Shown here: positions 1 to 8,251 of the stretch, piece after piece
How the letters are laid out: the number at the start of each line of letters is the position of its first letter
Numbering within the stretch: position 1 is the first letter of the stretch
Assembly (NCBI GenBank): GCA_038124645.1
Contig: JAYPCI010000001.1
Coordinates: forward strand, 1 to 64,000
Reading direction: 5' to 3'
Origin: JAYPCI01 sp038124645
GTDB taxonomy: Bacteria; Pseudomonadota; Alphaproteobacteria; Pelagibacterales; Pelagibacteraceae
Length of the DNA stretch: 64,000 bases
Notes under the pieces: model-generated
Database searches by the model: none
What the model was told of the DNA's origin: nothing
What the model saw: only the letters and a program-made list of their open reading frames with translations
Position numbers and translations under genes: made by a program

Positions 1-325
1 CAATTCTATAAGTTCCCGCAGAGTGCCATGCCATACGAACAAATAAACCTGAGTACGTTCCTAAATCTGCAGGCCACCAAGGTTGGCTGTCCGTCATTAA
101 TTTCATTAAATCTTTTTTTAGTGCATTGAAGTTTAATTTTTTAACTTCTTTTTTGTAATTAAATCCTGGAAGAGGATTTGTTTTTTCATCGTGTTGATGA
201 AGAATGTCTAAGTTTAAAGATTTCGGCCACCAAACTGCTGTTGTTGAATCACCAGCGTTTGTTAAGCTTCCATGCATAACTGGACATTTGCCGTTATTAT
301 TTGTTTTAGTGAATTCTGTACTCAT
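1..325 (-). CDS. katG: Catalase-peroxidase KatG, N-terminal part (runs off the window)
   Basis: Bifunctional heme enzyme that destroys hydrogen peroxide (catalase and peroxidase activities). Only the first 108 codons lie in the window, translated from the ATG at 325 to the left edge. The peptide starts MSTEFTKTNNNGKCPVMHG and reaches the family's distal heme-pocket motif VRMAWHSAGTYR, giving catalytic Arg97, Trp100 and His101 (equivalent to the Arg-Trp-His triad of bacterial KatG). The WWPADLGTY stretch just before it is also typical. A U-rich leader with a weak purine patch precedes the start. The promoter region at 326-384 carries an Irr/PerR-box-like palindrome, so iron- or peroxide-dependent control by a Fur-family protein is likely. 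Identification is secure; the rest of the gene is outside the window. Confidence 0.95.
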   Translation of the reverse strand, partial: MSTEFTKTNNNGKCPVMHGSLTNAGDSTTAVWWPKSLNLDILHQHDEKTNPLPGFNYKKEVKKLNFNALKKDLMKLMTDSQPWWPADLGTYSGLFVRMAWHSAGTYRI

Positions 326-343
326 TTTTTCCTCTTTTTATAG

Positions 344-360
344 TTTATAATTATTCTAAA
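344..360. promoter_or_regulatory. Irr/PerR-box-like operator in the katG promoter
   Basis: TTTATAA-TTA-TTCTAAA is a 7-3-7 arrangement that differs at one position from the rhizobial Irr box (iron control element, TTTAGAA-N3-TTCTAAA). Read as a 15-mer (345-359) it is also one mismatch from the PerR box TTATAATNATTATAA. A second overlapping palindrome, ATTCTA-N3-TAGAAT, lies at 353-367. It sits 19 bases upstream of the katG start, and the same spacer and right half recur in the irr-fabA spacer. Assignment is by motif similarity only. Confidence 0.55.
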
Positions 361-384
361 GTAGAATGTCAATATATAAGTTAA

Positions 385-798
385 TTAAACTTTTTCTACT
401 TTAATGGTTACCTCAATATTTTTTAGTTTTTTTCCCGAAGGTAACGAAGGAATTTTTTTAAGTTCAACAGAGTCATAATCAATATCTGTCAACAAGTTTT
501 GTTTTTCATCGTAAAAATGATGATGAGATTTAATATTGGTATCAAAATAACTTTTATTATCATTAGTTTTTATTTCTTTAAGGTGTCCAAATTTTTTCAG
601 CGTATTGATTGTGTTATAAAATGTGGCAAGTGATATTTTTTGATTACTTTTAGTTTTAAGATTTTTTTGTATATCCTCAACTGTAAAATGAAACGTTTTT
701 TCTCTGTTAAATAAATAATCTACAATTGCTATTCTTTGCTTCGTCGGTCGCAAACCAGAGCTTCTTAATCGATCTATTGTGTTTAAGCTTGTTTTCAT
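385..798 (-). CDS. irr: Iron response regulator Irr (Fur family)
   Basis: Fur-family transcription regulator; in alphaproteobacteria Irr reads heme status and controls heme synthesis, iron storage and uptake. The 137-residue protein has the winged-helix N-terminus (GLRPTKQRIAIVDYL, then SLATFYNTINTL) and the Irr-specific stretch YFDTN-x4-HHHFY, whose three consecutive histidines correspond to the heme/metal-binding HHH of Irr. It lacks the CxxC zinc pairs of ordinary Fur, and the N-terminal Cys-Pro heme regulatory motif of Bradyrhizobium Irr is also absent. The gene is divergent from fabA-fabB-fabI, the same neighbourhood as irr in rhizobia. An Irr-box-like palindrome 18 bases upstream of its start suggests autoregulation. 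PerR is the main alternative, but the HHH motif and synteny favour Irr. Confidence 0.9.
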   Translation of the reverse strand: MKTSLNTIDRLRSSGLRPTKQRIAIVDYLFNREKTFHFTVEDIQKNLKTKSNQKISLATFYNTINTLKKFGHLKEIKTNDNKSYFDTNIKSHHHFYDEKQNLLTDIDYDSVELKKIPSLPSGKKLKNIEVTIKVEKV

Positions 799-815
799 TA
801 ATATTTTAAATCTAC

Positions 816-832
816 TTTAGTATTATTCTAAA
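816..832. promoter_or_regulatory. Irr-box-like operator in the irr-fabA divergent spacer
   Basis: TTTAGTA-TTA-TTCTAAA matches the Irr box TTTAGAA-N3-TTCTAAA at all but one palindrome position. It lies 18 bases upstream of the irr start and 55 bases upstream of the fabA start, so it could repress or activate either gene. Its spacer and right half are identical to the site in the katG promoter. The rest of the spacer (833-887) is AT-rich, with a TATATATT stretch that could be a -10 element for fabA. Confidence 0.6.
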
Positions 833-887
833 CTATTTTTATATATATTAAATATCCTAAATCAAGTAAAACTTAACAAGAAAATTC

Positions 888-1391
888 ATGAAAAAAAACA
901 AGTACGATTACAATGATTTAATAAGTTGTGGTGAGGGTAAGTTGTTTGGTGAAGGAAATGCGAAGCTGCCTCTACCTCCAATGCTTATGTTTGATCGCAT
1001 AACAGAAATCGCTGAGAGCAAAGGAAAATTTAAAAGAGGATTAATTACAGCTGAATTAGACATTAAAGATGATCTTTGGTTTTTTGACTGCCATTTCAAG
1101 AATGATCCAGTGATGCCAGGTTGCTTAGGGTTAGATGCGATGTGGCAATTGGTTGGATTTTATCTGGGTTGGACGGGTGAACCTGGAAAAGGACGAGCCC
1201 TTGGGGTTAATGAAGTAAAATTTACAGGCGAAGTCATTCGAGGTGCTAAAATGGCTAAATATGAAATAAATATGAAAAGAATATTAAAAAAAGAGGGGAC
1301 CGCAGTAGGCTTAGCAGACGGAACTCTAGAGGTTGGTGGAAAAATTATATATACTGCAGTAAATTTAAAAGTGGGATTATTTAAAAATTAG
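888..1391 (+). CDS. fabA: 3-hydroxydecanoyl-ACP dehydratase/isomerase FabA
   Basis: Dehydrates 3-hydroxyacyl-ACP and isomerises trans-2-decenoyl-ACP to the cis-3 form, the branch point to unsaturated fatty acids in the cytoplasm. The 167-residue protein has the family length and the hot-dog-fold motif FDCHFKNDPVMPGCLGLDAM, with catalytic His69 and Asp83 (His70 and Asp84 in E. coli). It is the first gene of a tight operon with fabB (3 bases downstream) and fabI, the standard anaerobic-type unsaturated fatty acid set. Its promoter is shared with irr, which links membrane lipid synthesis to the iron regulator. The start is fixed by the N-terminus matching the family. Confidence 0.97.
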   Translation: MKKNKYDYNDLISCGEGKLFGEGNAKLPLPPMLMFDRITEIAESKGKFKRGLITAELDIKDDLWFFDCHFKNDPVMPGCLGLDAMWQLVGFYLGWTGEPGKGRALGVNEVKFTGEVIRGAKMAKYEINMKRILKKEGTAVGLADGTLEVGGKIIYTAVNLKVGLFKN

Positions 1392-1394
1392 AAT

Positions 1395-2606
1395 ATGAAA
1401 AGAGTCGTTGTCACTGGTTTAGGGATTGTATCTTGCATAGGAAACAATCAAGAAGAGGTAAAAAATTCATTATTGAATACTAAGTCAGGAATTAAATTTT
1501 CAGAAGAATATAAAAAATACAATTTTAAGAGCCAAATTTGTGGAACACCCAATATAAAATTAGAGGATCACATTGATCGAAAAAGTATGAGATTTATGGG
1601 TGATGGTTCTGCCTATAACTACATAGCGATGAAAGAAGCTGTGCAAGACTCAGGATTAGCTGAAAAAGATATCAGCAATGAAATGACAGGCATTATAATG
1701 GGCTCAGGGGGTCCATCGATTAAAAATGTTGTGTTCGCAGTTGACTCCACGAGAGACTCTTCACCAAAAAAAATGGGTCCTTTTATAGTCCCAAGAACAA
1801 TGGCTAGTACTGTTTCAGCTACACTTGCTGTTCCATTTAAAATTAAAGGTGTAAATTATTCAATTAGTTCTGCCTGCGCTACTAGTGGACACTGTATTGG
1901 TAATGCAATGGAACTTATTCAACTAGGAAAACAAAAAGTTGTTTTTGCTGGTGGCGGTGAAGAAATTCATTGGGCTATGTCAGCTATGTTTGATGCGATG
2001 ACCGCGTTATCCTCAAAATACAACGATTCTCCTGAAACTGCCTCTCGTCCTTACGATAAAACAAGAGACGGCTTTGTTATAGCAGGAGGTGCTGGGGTTC
2101 TCGTCTTAGAAGAATATGAATTTGCAAAAGCTAGAGGTGCAAATATCTATGCAGAGTTAACTGGTTACGGGGCGACATCAGATGGTTATGATATGGTTGC
2201 TCCCTCAGGCGAAGGTGCTGTTCGATGCATGAAAATGGCCCTTAAAACTTCAAAAGCAAAACTGGATTATATCAATTCTCATGGAACTTCTACACCAGTT
2301 GGTGACATCACTGAACTTCAAGCGATCGATAAAGCATTAAGTGGTGAAGTACCAAAAATTAGTTCTACAAAATCGCTTACAGGTCATCCCTTAGGAGCTG
2401 CCTCGGTGCATGAAGCTATATACTGCTTGATAATGATGAAAAATAATTTTATTGCTGCTTCGGCAAATATTAAGGATATGGATGAAGAAGCAAAGAAATA
2501 TTCTATTGTTACAAAAGTAGAGAATAATGTTAAGTTAAATTCAATCATGTCTAATAGTTTTGGTTTCGGTGGCACCAATGCTACTTTAATCTTTGAAAGA
2601 GTATAG
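1395..2606 (+). CDS. fabB: 3-oxoacyl-ACP synthase I FabB
   Basis: Condensing enzyme (KAS I) that elongates the cis-3-decenoyl-ACP made by FabA, so it is needed for unsaturated fatty acids. The 403 residues form a full thiolase-fold KAS. The catalytic triad is visible: Cys161 in SSACATSGHC, His296 in NSHGTSTPVGD and His331 in KSLTGHPLGAA. The glycine-rich tail SFGFGGTNA is present. It starts 3 bases after fabA and ends 2 bases before fabI, so the three are co-transcribed. The directly linked fabA-fabB pair favours FabB over FabF. Confidence 0.97.
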   Translation: MKRVVVTGLGIVSCIGNNQEEVKNSLLNTKSGIKFSEEYKKYNFKSQICGTPNIKLEDHIDRKSMRFMGDGSAYNYIAMKEAVQDSGLAEKDISNEMTGIIMGSGGPSIKNVVFAVDSTRDSSPKKMGPFIVPRTMASTVSATLAVPFKIKGVNYSISSACATSGHCIGNAMELIQLGKQKVVFAGGGEEIHWAMSAMFDAMTALSSKYNDSPETASRPYDKTRDGFVIAGGAGVLVLEEYEFAKARGANIYAELTGYGATSDGYDMVAPSGEGAVRCMKMALKTSKAKLDYINSHGTSTPVGDITELQAIDKALSGEVPKISSTKSLTGHPLGAASVHEAIYCLIMMKNNFIAASANIKDMDEEAKKYSIVTKVENNVKLNSIMSNSFGFGGTNATLIFERV

Positions 2607-2608
2607 TT

Positions 2609-3400
2609 ATGAGTTTAATGAAAGGTAAAAAAGGATTAATTATGGGTGTTGCTAATGAGAGATCTATCGCCTGGGGAATATCACAAAAATTAGCAGAGGC
2701 TGGTGCTGAATTAGCATTTACATACCTTGGCGACGCTCTTAAAAAAAGAGTGATTCCGCTAGCAGAAAAATTAAATTCAAAAATAACATTTAGTTGTGAT
2801 GTTGAAAAAAAGGAAGAAGTTATTAAACTTTTTCAAGATATCAAATCACAATGGGGTGAAATTGATTTTGTGGTTCATGCTATTGCTTTTTCTGATAAAT
2901 CTGAATTATCAGGAGAATATTTAAACACTACTAGAGAAAATTTTTTAAGAAGTATGTTAATTTCATGTTTTTCTTTCACAGAAGTTACAAAAGAAGCATC
3001 CAAAGTGATGAAAGAAAAGGGCAGTTTACTTACCTTAACTTACGAGTCTACAAAAGCTATACCTAATTATAATGTTATGGGCGTTTGCAAATCTGCATTA
3101 GAAGCTAGTGTAAAATATTTAGCGAGAGATTTAGGTTCTAAACAAATAAGAGTCAATGCCATTAGTGCGGGTCCAATTAAAACACTGGCTGCATCAGCGA
3201 TTGGTGATGCAAAATTTTTATATAAATGGAATGAAGATCACTCATTTTTAAAAAGAAATGTAGATATTCATGATGTTGGAAACTCAGCTTTATATTTACT
3301 AAGTGACCTTGCTAATGGTGTCACTGGTGAAATTCATTACGTTGATGCTGGTTATAATAAAGTAGGAATGCCAGATCCTAAAAATATTTCAAAAGATTAA
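2609..3400 (+). CDS. fabI: Enoyl-ACP reductase (NADH) FabI
   Basis: Catalyses the last reduction of each fatty acid elongation cycle, trans-2-enoyl-ACP to acyl-ACP. This 263-residue atypical short-chain dehydrogenase has the FabI nucleotide-binding start (GVANERSIAWGISQKLA) and the Tyr-x6-Lys catalytic pair: Tyr154 in NYNVMGVCKSA with Lys161, plus Tyr145. It is the last gene of fabA-fabB-fabI and ends one base before the stop of the converging pnp gene, leaving no room for a terminator. Identification is firm; FabI is the triclosan and isoniazid target family. Confidence 0.96.
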   Translation: MSLMKGKKGLIMGVANERSIAWGISQKLAEAGAELAFTYLGDALKKRVIPLAEKLNSKITFSCDVEKKEEVIKLFQDIKSQWGEIDFVVHAIAFSDKSELSGEYLNTTRENFLRSMLISCFSFTEVTKEASKVMKEKGSLLTLTYESTKAIPNYNVMGVCKSALEASVKYLARDLGSKQIRVNAISAGPIKTLAASAIGDAKFLYKWNEDHSFLKRNVDIHDVGNSALYLLSDLANGVTGEIHYVDAGYNKVGMPDPKNISKD

Positions 3401-3401
3401 A

Positions 3402-5471
3402 TTAAAGAGCTTCTTTAATTGATAATTTTACTTTTCCTCTATCAAAGCCAATAACTTTTACTGAAACTTCATCACCTTCTTTGACAACATCTTCAACCTT
3501 AGCAACTCTTTTTTGTGCCAGCTGAGAAATATGAACTAAACCATCTTGGTTACCTAAAAAATTTACAAAAGCACCAAATTCCATGATCTTAACAACTTTT
3601 CCTTTATAAATTTTGCCCATTTCTGGCTTAGCTACTAAAGCTTTGATCATTTCAATAGCTTTGTTTCTTATATCGTCGTTTGGTGCAGCAACAATAACAT
3701 CACCGTTGTCTTTGACTTCAACTTTAGCACCAGATTTTTCAACTATATCTCTGATGGTTGTCCCACCCTTACCAATTACAGTTGCGATATCTTTTTTATC
3801 AACTTTAATTGTCTCCATTTTAGGGGTGTGTTTTGAAAGAGTTTCTCTAGAAGACTTTATTGCTTTGCTCATTTCATTCAAAATATGTTCTCTTCCAGCT
3901 TTTGCTTGAGACAAAGCTTTTTCCATTATTTCAAAAGTAATTCCACGAACTTTAATATCCATCTGTAAAGAAGTTACTCCTGTTTTAGTTCCTGCAACTT
4001 TAAAGTCCATGTCCCCTAGATGATCTTCGTCACCTAAAATATCTGAAAGAATTGAATATTTACCTTTTTCAAGAATTAATCCCATTGCTATACCTGCAAC
4101 TGAGTCCTTTAATGGCACTCCAGCATCCATTAACGCTAAAGATGTGCCACACACTGTAGCCATAGATGATGAACCATTCGATTCTGTAATTTCAGAAACT
4201 ACCCTTATTGTATAAGGAAAATTTTCTTTTTTTGGCAAAGTCGAATTAATAGCTCTCCAAGCTAATTTTCCATGCCCGATTTCTCTCCTACCAGTTCCAA
4301 TTCTTCCAGTTTCTCCTACTGAAAAAGGAGGGAAATTATAATGCAGCATAAATCTATTTTTTTCTAAACCATCTAAACTTTCAACTTTCTGCTCATCTTC
4401 AGCCATACCTAGTGTAGTTGTTACTAGTGCTTGTGTTTCACCTCTAGTAAATAAAGCTGATCCATGGGTACGAGGTAAAACTCCCACCTCACAACTTATA
4501 GGTCTAATATCTGCTAAACCACGACCATCAATTCTTTTTTCATTATTTAAAATGTCTGACCTAACAATATCTTTTTCAACTGATTTTAATTGTGAAAGAA
4601 CGTCATTAATGTTCACATCCTCATTATCTTTATATAAATCCTTGCATTGCTCAGTTATTTCAGAAATTTGATTTGATCTTGTTTTTTTATCAACCTCTTT
4701 GAATGCCTTTTTTAAACTACTCTCAAATTTGTCTTTGATAGTTTTTTTGATAGCCGATAAATCTTTTTCTTCATATTTAAATTTTTCTTTGTTAACTTTT
4801 TTTGCTAATTTTTCAATAGTTTCTATGACGGGAACAAAATTTTCATGTCCGAATTTTACTGCTCCAAGCATCTCTTCCTCTGTTAATCCAGAAGCTTCTG
4901 ACTCTACCATCAAAACAGCATCTTTGGTTCCAGCAACAACTAAATCTAAACTTGAGTTTGCTAATTCTTTTTTTGATGGATTTAAAACATATTTATTATT
5001 TACAAAGCCAACTTTACTAGCTCCAACAGGGGCTAAAAATGGAAGTCCAGATATTGCTAATGCGGCTGATGAAGCAATGATTGAAAGTATGTCAGGAGAA
5101 TTCTCCTCATCATAAGATATAACAGTGGGCAAGACTTGTATCTCATAGCGATAATTATCCGGAAACAATGGTCTGATTGGTCTATCTATTAACCTTGAAA
5201 TTAGAGTTTCACTCTCAGTCGGTCGAGCTTCTCTTTTAAAATATCCTCCAGGTATTTTTCCTGAGGCATAATACTTTTCCTGATAGTTTACTGATAATGG
5301 AAAGTAATCTATATCAGGATTTAATTCTTTCTTACCTACGACTGTTGCTAGAACAACAGTATCACCACAACTAGCAATTACCGCTCCGTCTGCTTGACGA
5401 GCAATTTTTCCAGTTTTTAATGTTATTTTTTTATTACCTAATTTTACTTCTTCAACGATTTCTTTAAACAT
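3402..5471 (-). CDS. pnp: Polyribonucleotide nucleotidyltransferase (PNPase)
   Basis: Phosphorolytic 3'-5' exoribonuclease of RNA decay and core of the degradosome. The 689-residue protein has the full family plan: two RNase PH domains (about 1-215 and 310-545) around an all-helical linker, a KH domain (about 550-610, with VIGKGGTTIRDI) and a C-terminal S1 domain (about 615-689, with KVVKIMEFGAFVNFLG). The substrate-binding stretch GETGRIGTGRREIGHG is intact. It lies 3 bases after rpsO, the usual rpsO-pnp arrangement, and is the last gene of the leftward translation operon. Confidence 0.97.
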   Translation of the reverse strand: MFKEIVEEVKLGNKKITLKTGKIARQADGAVIASCGDTVVLATVVGKKELNPDIDYFPLSVNYQEKYYASGKIPGGYFKREARPTESETLISRLIDRPIRPLFPDNYRYEIQVLPTVISYDEENSPDILSIIASSAALAISGLPFLAPVGASKVGFVNNKYVLNPSKKELANSSLDLVVAGTKDAVLMVESEASGLTEEEMLGAVKFGHENFVPVIETIEKLAKKVNKEKFKYEEKDLSAIKKTIKDKFESSLKKAFKEVDKKTRSNQISEITEQCKDLYKDNEDVNINDVLSQLKSVEKDIVRSDILNNEKRIDGRGLADIRPISCEVGVLPRTHGSALFTRGETQALVTTTLGMAEDEQKVESLDGLEKNRFMLHYNFPPFSVGETGRIGTGRREIGHGKLAWRAINSTLPKKENFPYTIRVVSEITESNGSSSMATVCGTSLALMDAGVPLKDSVAGIAMGLILEKGKYSILSDILGDEDHLGDMDFKVAGTKTGVTSLQMDIKVRGITFEIMEKALSQAKAGREHILNEMSKAIKSSRETLSKHTPKMETIKVDKKDIATVIGKGGTTIRDIVEKSGAKVEVKDNGDVIVAAPNDDIRNKAIEMIKALVAKPEMGKIYKGKVVKIMEFGAFVNFLGNQDGLVHISQLAQKRVAKVEDVVKEGDEVSVKVIGFDRGKVKLSIKEAL

Positions 5472-5474
5472 TCA

Positions 5475-5735
5475 CTACTTTCTTAAATTCAAACTTTTTA
5501 TAATTTCTGAATAAGAAGTAGGATCCTTTTTTTTTAGATAAGATAATAATCTTTTTCTTTTATTGACATTAAACATTAAACCCCTTGAAGAGTGTTTATC
5601 TTTTTTGTGTTGTTTAAAGTGTTCAGACAATGTGTTGATCTTAGAACTTAATAATCCTATTTGTACTTGAACAGATCCTACGTCTTTAGAATTCTTTGCA
5701 AATTTTTTAATTATATTTGTTTTTTCTTCTCTCAT
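5475..5735 (-). CDS. rpsO: 30S ribosomal protein S15
   Basis: Primary-binding protein of the 30S platform that contacts helices 20-22 of 16S rRNA and bridge B4. The 86-residue protein shows the S15 core (VGSVQVQIGLLSSKI, LSEHFKQHKKDKHSSRGL, KRKRLLSYLKKKD), including the conserved HKKDxHSxRGL rRNA-binding region. It is 3 residues shorter than E. coli S15. Its start codon lies 29 bases inside the end of rbfA. The family's second-next neighbour truB is absent between them. Translation is probably coupled to rbfA. Confidence 0.96.
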   Translation of the reverse strand: MREEKTNIIKKFAKNSKDVGSVQVQIGLLSSKINTLSEHFKQHKKDKHSSRGLMFNVNKRKRLLSYLKKKDPTSYSEIIKSLNLRK

Positions 5736-6105
5736 TATTATTTTGCTTAATTAATCTTTCAATTTTTTCAGCATAATCGAACGACTTATCTTCTACAAAT
5801 AAAAGTTTAGGTAGAAATTTAGTTTCAATCTTTTTCGACAGTGCTTTTCTAACAACATGCTTATATTCAGTCAAGACTTTAACTGCCACTTCGGAGTCTT
5901 TTCCTCCTAGCGGAATGACGTAAACTCTAGCTGATTTAAGATCAGGGCTCATTTTAACCTCGGTAATAGTGATTTTTTTTGTGTCAAAAACATCAATTTT
6001 CGCTTCGTTCCTGATTAAAATTTCGCCTAAAGAATGTTTGATTAATTCCCCTACACGCAACTGTCTTTGTGAAACTCCTATTGGTGTAGTGATATTTTTT
6101 TTCAT
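5707..6105 (-). CDS. rbfA: Ribosome-binding factor A RbfA
   Basis: KH-fold 30S maturation factor that helps processing of the 16S rRNA 5' end and cold adaptation. The 132-residue length matches the family; the N-terminal RQLRVGELIKHSLGEIL and central TITEVKMSPDLKSARVYV segments are diagnostic. It follows infB by 5 bases, as in most bacteria. Its last 29 bases overlap the start of rpsO, where truB usually sits, so the overlap may be a scar of truB loss (inference). Confidence 0.93.
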   Translation of the reverse strand: MKKNITTPIGVSQRQLRVGELIKHSLGEILIRNEAKIDVFDTKKITITEVKMSPDLKSARVYVIPLGGKDSEVAVKVLTEYKHVVRKALSKKIETKFLPKLLFVEDKSFDYAEKIERLIKQNNNERRKNKYN

Positions 6106-6110
6106 TTTGA

Positions 6111-8246
6111 TTAAAGTGTTCTTGCAATTTTTTCTACTTGATAAGATTCAATCACATCCTTCTCTTTAAAATCAATAAAATCTTTTAATGCAATACCACA
6201 CTCCAGTCCATTTTTAACTTCTTTTACAGAATTTTTTTCTCTATATAGACTTGTTATTTCCCCATTATAAATCACAGCTCCATCTCTAAGAATTCTAGCT
6301 TTAGAATTACTTTTAATTTCACCATCTATAACCTTGGAGCCTGCGATTTTACCTGATTTAGATAATTTAAATACTTGTAAAATTTCCGCAGTGCCAAACA
6401 CTTTTTCTTTTATCTCAGGTTCTAATAGTCCACCTAATTTTTTCTCTAAATCTTCTATTACTTTATAAATAATATTATAAAACAAGATTTTAATATCTTG
6501 ATCTTCCGCTAATTTTTTTGCTTCTTTATTTGGTTTAACATTAAAACCAATCACTAATGCTTGAGTAGCTTTGGCTAAGTTTATATCAGTTTCATTTATC
6601 ATGCCAACTTCAGATAAAATAATTGTAGGTTTAACCTCATCATGTTTAAAGTTTATAATAGCATTTTTAAGAGCTTCGCTTGAGCCGTGAACATCTGATT
6701 TTATTATTAAGTTTAGTTCTTTAATATTGTGATTTACATTTTCAAATATAGAATTTTTATCTTTAATTAAAATATTTTTTTCATTTTTTAAATTGTCACT
6801 TCTTTGCTCTGCGATATTTTTTGCTTGTTTTTCGTTTTCTATAATTTCAAAATTTGTCCCCGAATTAACAACAGTATTAAATCCTAAAATTTCAACAGGT
6901 TGTGATGGAAGTGCTTGGTTTACTTGAATGCCTTGATGATCAACTAGAGCTCTGATTTTACCATAGCTACTACCACAAACAAAAAATTCTCCTTTTTTTA
7001 TTGTGCCTTGAGTTACCAATACAGTCGAGATAGCTCCTTTACCTTTATCAATTTTTGACTCTATCACTATTCCTGATCCTAATCCTTGTTTGGAAGATTT
7101 AAGATCCATAATCTCAGATTGCAGAATAATGGACTCTAAGAGTTTATCTAAATTTAATTTATTTTTTGCAGACACTTCAACAAATATGGTATCACCACTT
7201 AAATCTTCAGCTATAAGTTCGTACTGCATCAATTCATTCTTAATTTTTGTAATGTTTTTGTTTTGTAAGTCGCACTTATTAATAGCAACTATTATTGGTA
7301 CTTTGGCAGCTTTTGAATGTTTGATTGCCTCAACTGTTTGAGGTTTGACACCATCATCGGCGGCTACTACTAAAACTACAATATCAGTAATTTTTGCACC
7401 TCTTGCACGCATTTCTGTAAAGGCGGCATGACCCGGTGTATCTATAAACGTTATAAGTTTTTTATCAGAAGATTGAACTTGATACGCTCCTATGTGTTGC
7501 GTTATACCTCCATGCTCCCCTGAAACTACATTAGAATTTCTTAATGCATCTAACAAAGAGGTTTTACCATGATCTACATGCCCCATTATCGTTACAACTG
7601 GGGGTCTTTTCTCTAAATTTTCTGATGCGTAATTTTTTTTAATCTCGTCTGTTTCAATTAATTTTTCTAATACAGGCTTATGTCCAAACTCTTTTACTAA
7701 ATATTCAGCAGTATCTTTATCGATTATGTGATTAATTGTTGCCATTACCTTCATTCCCATTAAAAATTTAATTAGGTCAGATGATTTTTCTGCCATTCGA
7801 TTTGATAACTCTTGGATAGAAATTCTTTCTGGTATTCTTACTTCCCTTACTATTTTTTTGAATTCTTTTTTTTCTGTTTCGTTATCACCTGTTTTTTTTT
7901 CTTTCAATCTAGCTCTTTTTAATGAAGCTAAACTTCTTTGCTTAATTTCAATCTCTTCAATATCGTCGGCATTATTAAGGGAAAGTTTGAGTTCTCTACC
8001 TTTTGATAATGGTGTATTTAATTTAAGTTTACTTTTAAACCTTGTTTTATTATCGTTTTTAGTTATTAATTTTTTTCTGCTTTCTTGTTCAATATTTTTT
8101 CTGGCAAATTTATTAACCCCTGGTATGTAGTTTTTTTTCTCTTGAGGTTTGAATCTTGTTGGTTTACTAAATTTATCTTTATTGAAATTATCTGGTTTCT
8201 TTTTGAAATTGGCTGATACTGTTAACGTTTTCTTTTTGTCTGTCAT
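6111..8246 (-). CDS. infB: Translation initiation factor IF-2
   Basis: GTPase that brings initiator fMet-tRNA to the 30S subunit and promotes subunit joining. The 711-residue protein has a short, lysine-rich N-terminal region (about 1-135), an IF2_N helical segment (about 140-190), the G domain with G1 GHVDHGKT at 222-229, DTPGH and NKCD motifs, then domains II, III and the C-terminal fMet-tRNA-binding barrel. The N-terminal region is much shorter than in enteric IF-2 (about 890 residues). It lies 5 bases after nusA; the ylxR (DUF448) gene usually found between them is missing. Confidence 0.97.
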   Translation of the reverse strand: MTDKKKTLTVSANFKKKPDNFNKDKFSKPTRFKPQEKKNYIPGVNKFARKNIEQESRKKLITKNDNKTRFKSKLKLNTPLSKGRELKLSLNNADDIEEIEIKQRSLASLKRARLKEKKTGDNETEKKEFKKIVREVRIPERISIQELSNRMAEKSSDLIKFLMGMKVMATINHIIDKDTAEYLVKEFGHKPVLEKLIETDEIKKNYASENLEKRPPVVTIMGHVDHGKTSLLDALRNSNVVSGEHGGITQHIGAYQVQSSDKKLITFIDTPGHAAFTEMRARGAKITDIVVLVVAADDGVKPQTVEAIKHSKAAKVPIIVAINKCDLQNKNITKIKNELMQYELIAEDLSGDTIFVEVSAKNKLNLDKLLESIILQSEIMDLKSSKQGLGSGIVIESKIDKGKGAISTVLVTQGTIKKGEFFVCGSSYGKIRALVDHQGIQVNQALPSQPVEILGFNTVVNSGTNFEIIENEKQAKNIAEQRSDNLKNEKNILIKDKNSIFENVNHNIKELNLIIKSDVHGSSEALKNAIINFKHDEVKPTIILSEVGMINETDINLAKATQALVIGFNVKPNKEAKKLAEDQDIKILFYNIIYKVIEDLEKKLGGLLEPEIKEKVFGTAEILQVFKLSKSGKIAGSKVIDGEIKSNSKARILRDGAVIYNGEITSLYREKNSVKEVKNGLECGIALKDFIDFKEKDVIESYQVEKIARTL

Positions 8247-8251
8247 ATATC

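Noticed and set aside
3613..3909. Antisense reading frames inside pnp, infB, nusA, dnaK, hslU and other long genes
   Set aside because: They lie wholly within confidently identified conserved genes and show no recognisable domains; they are shadow frames.
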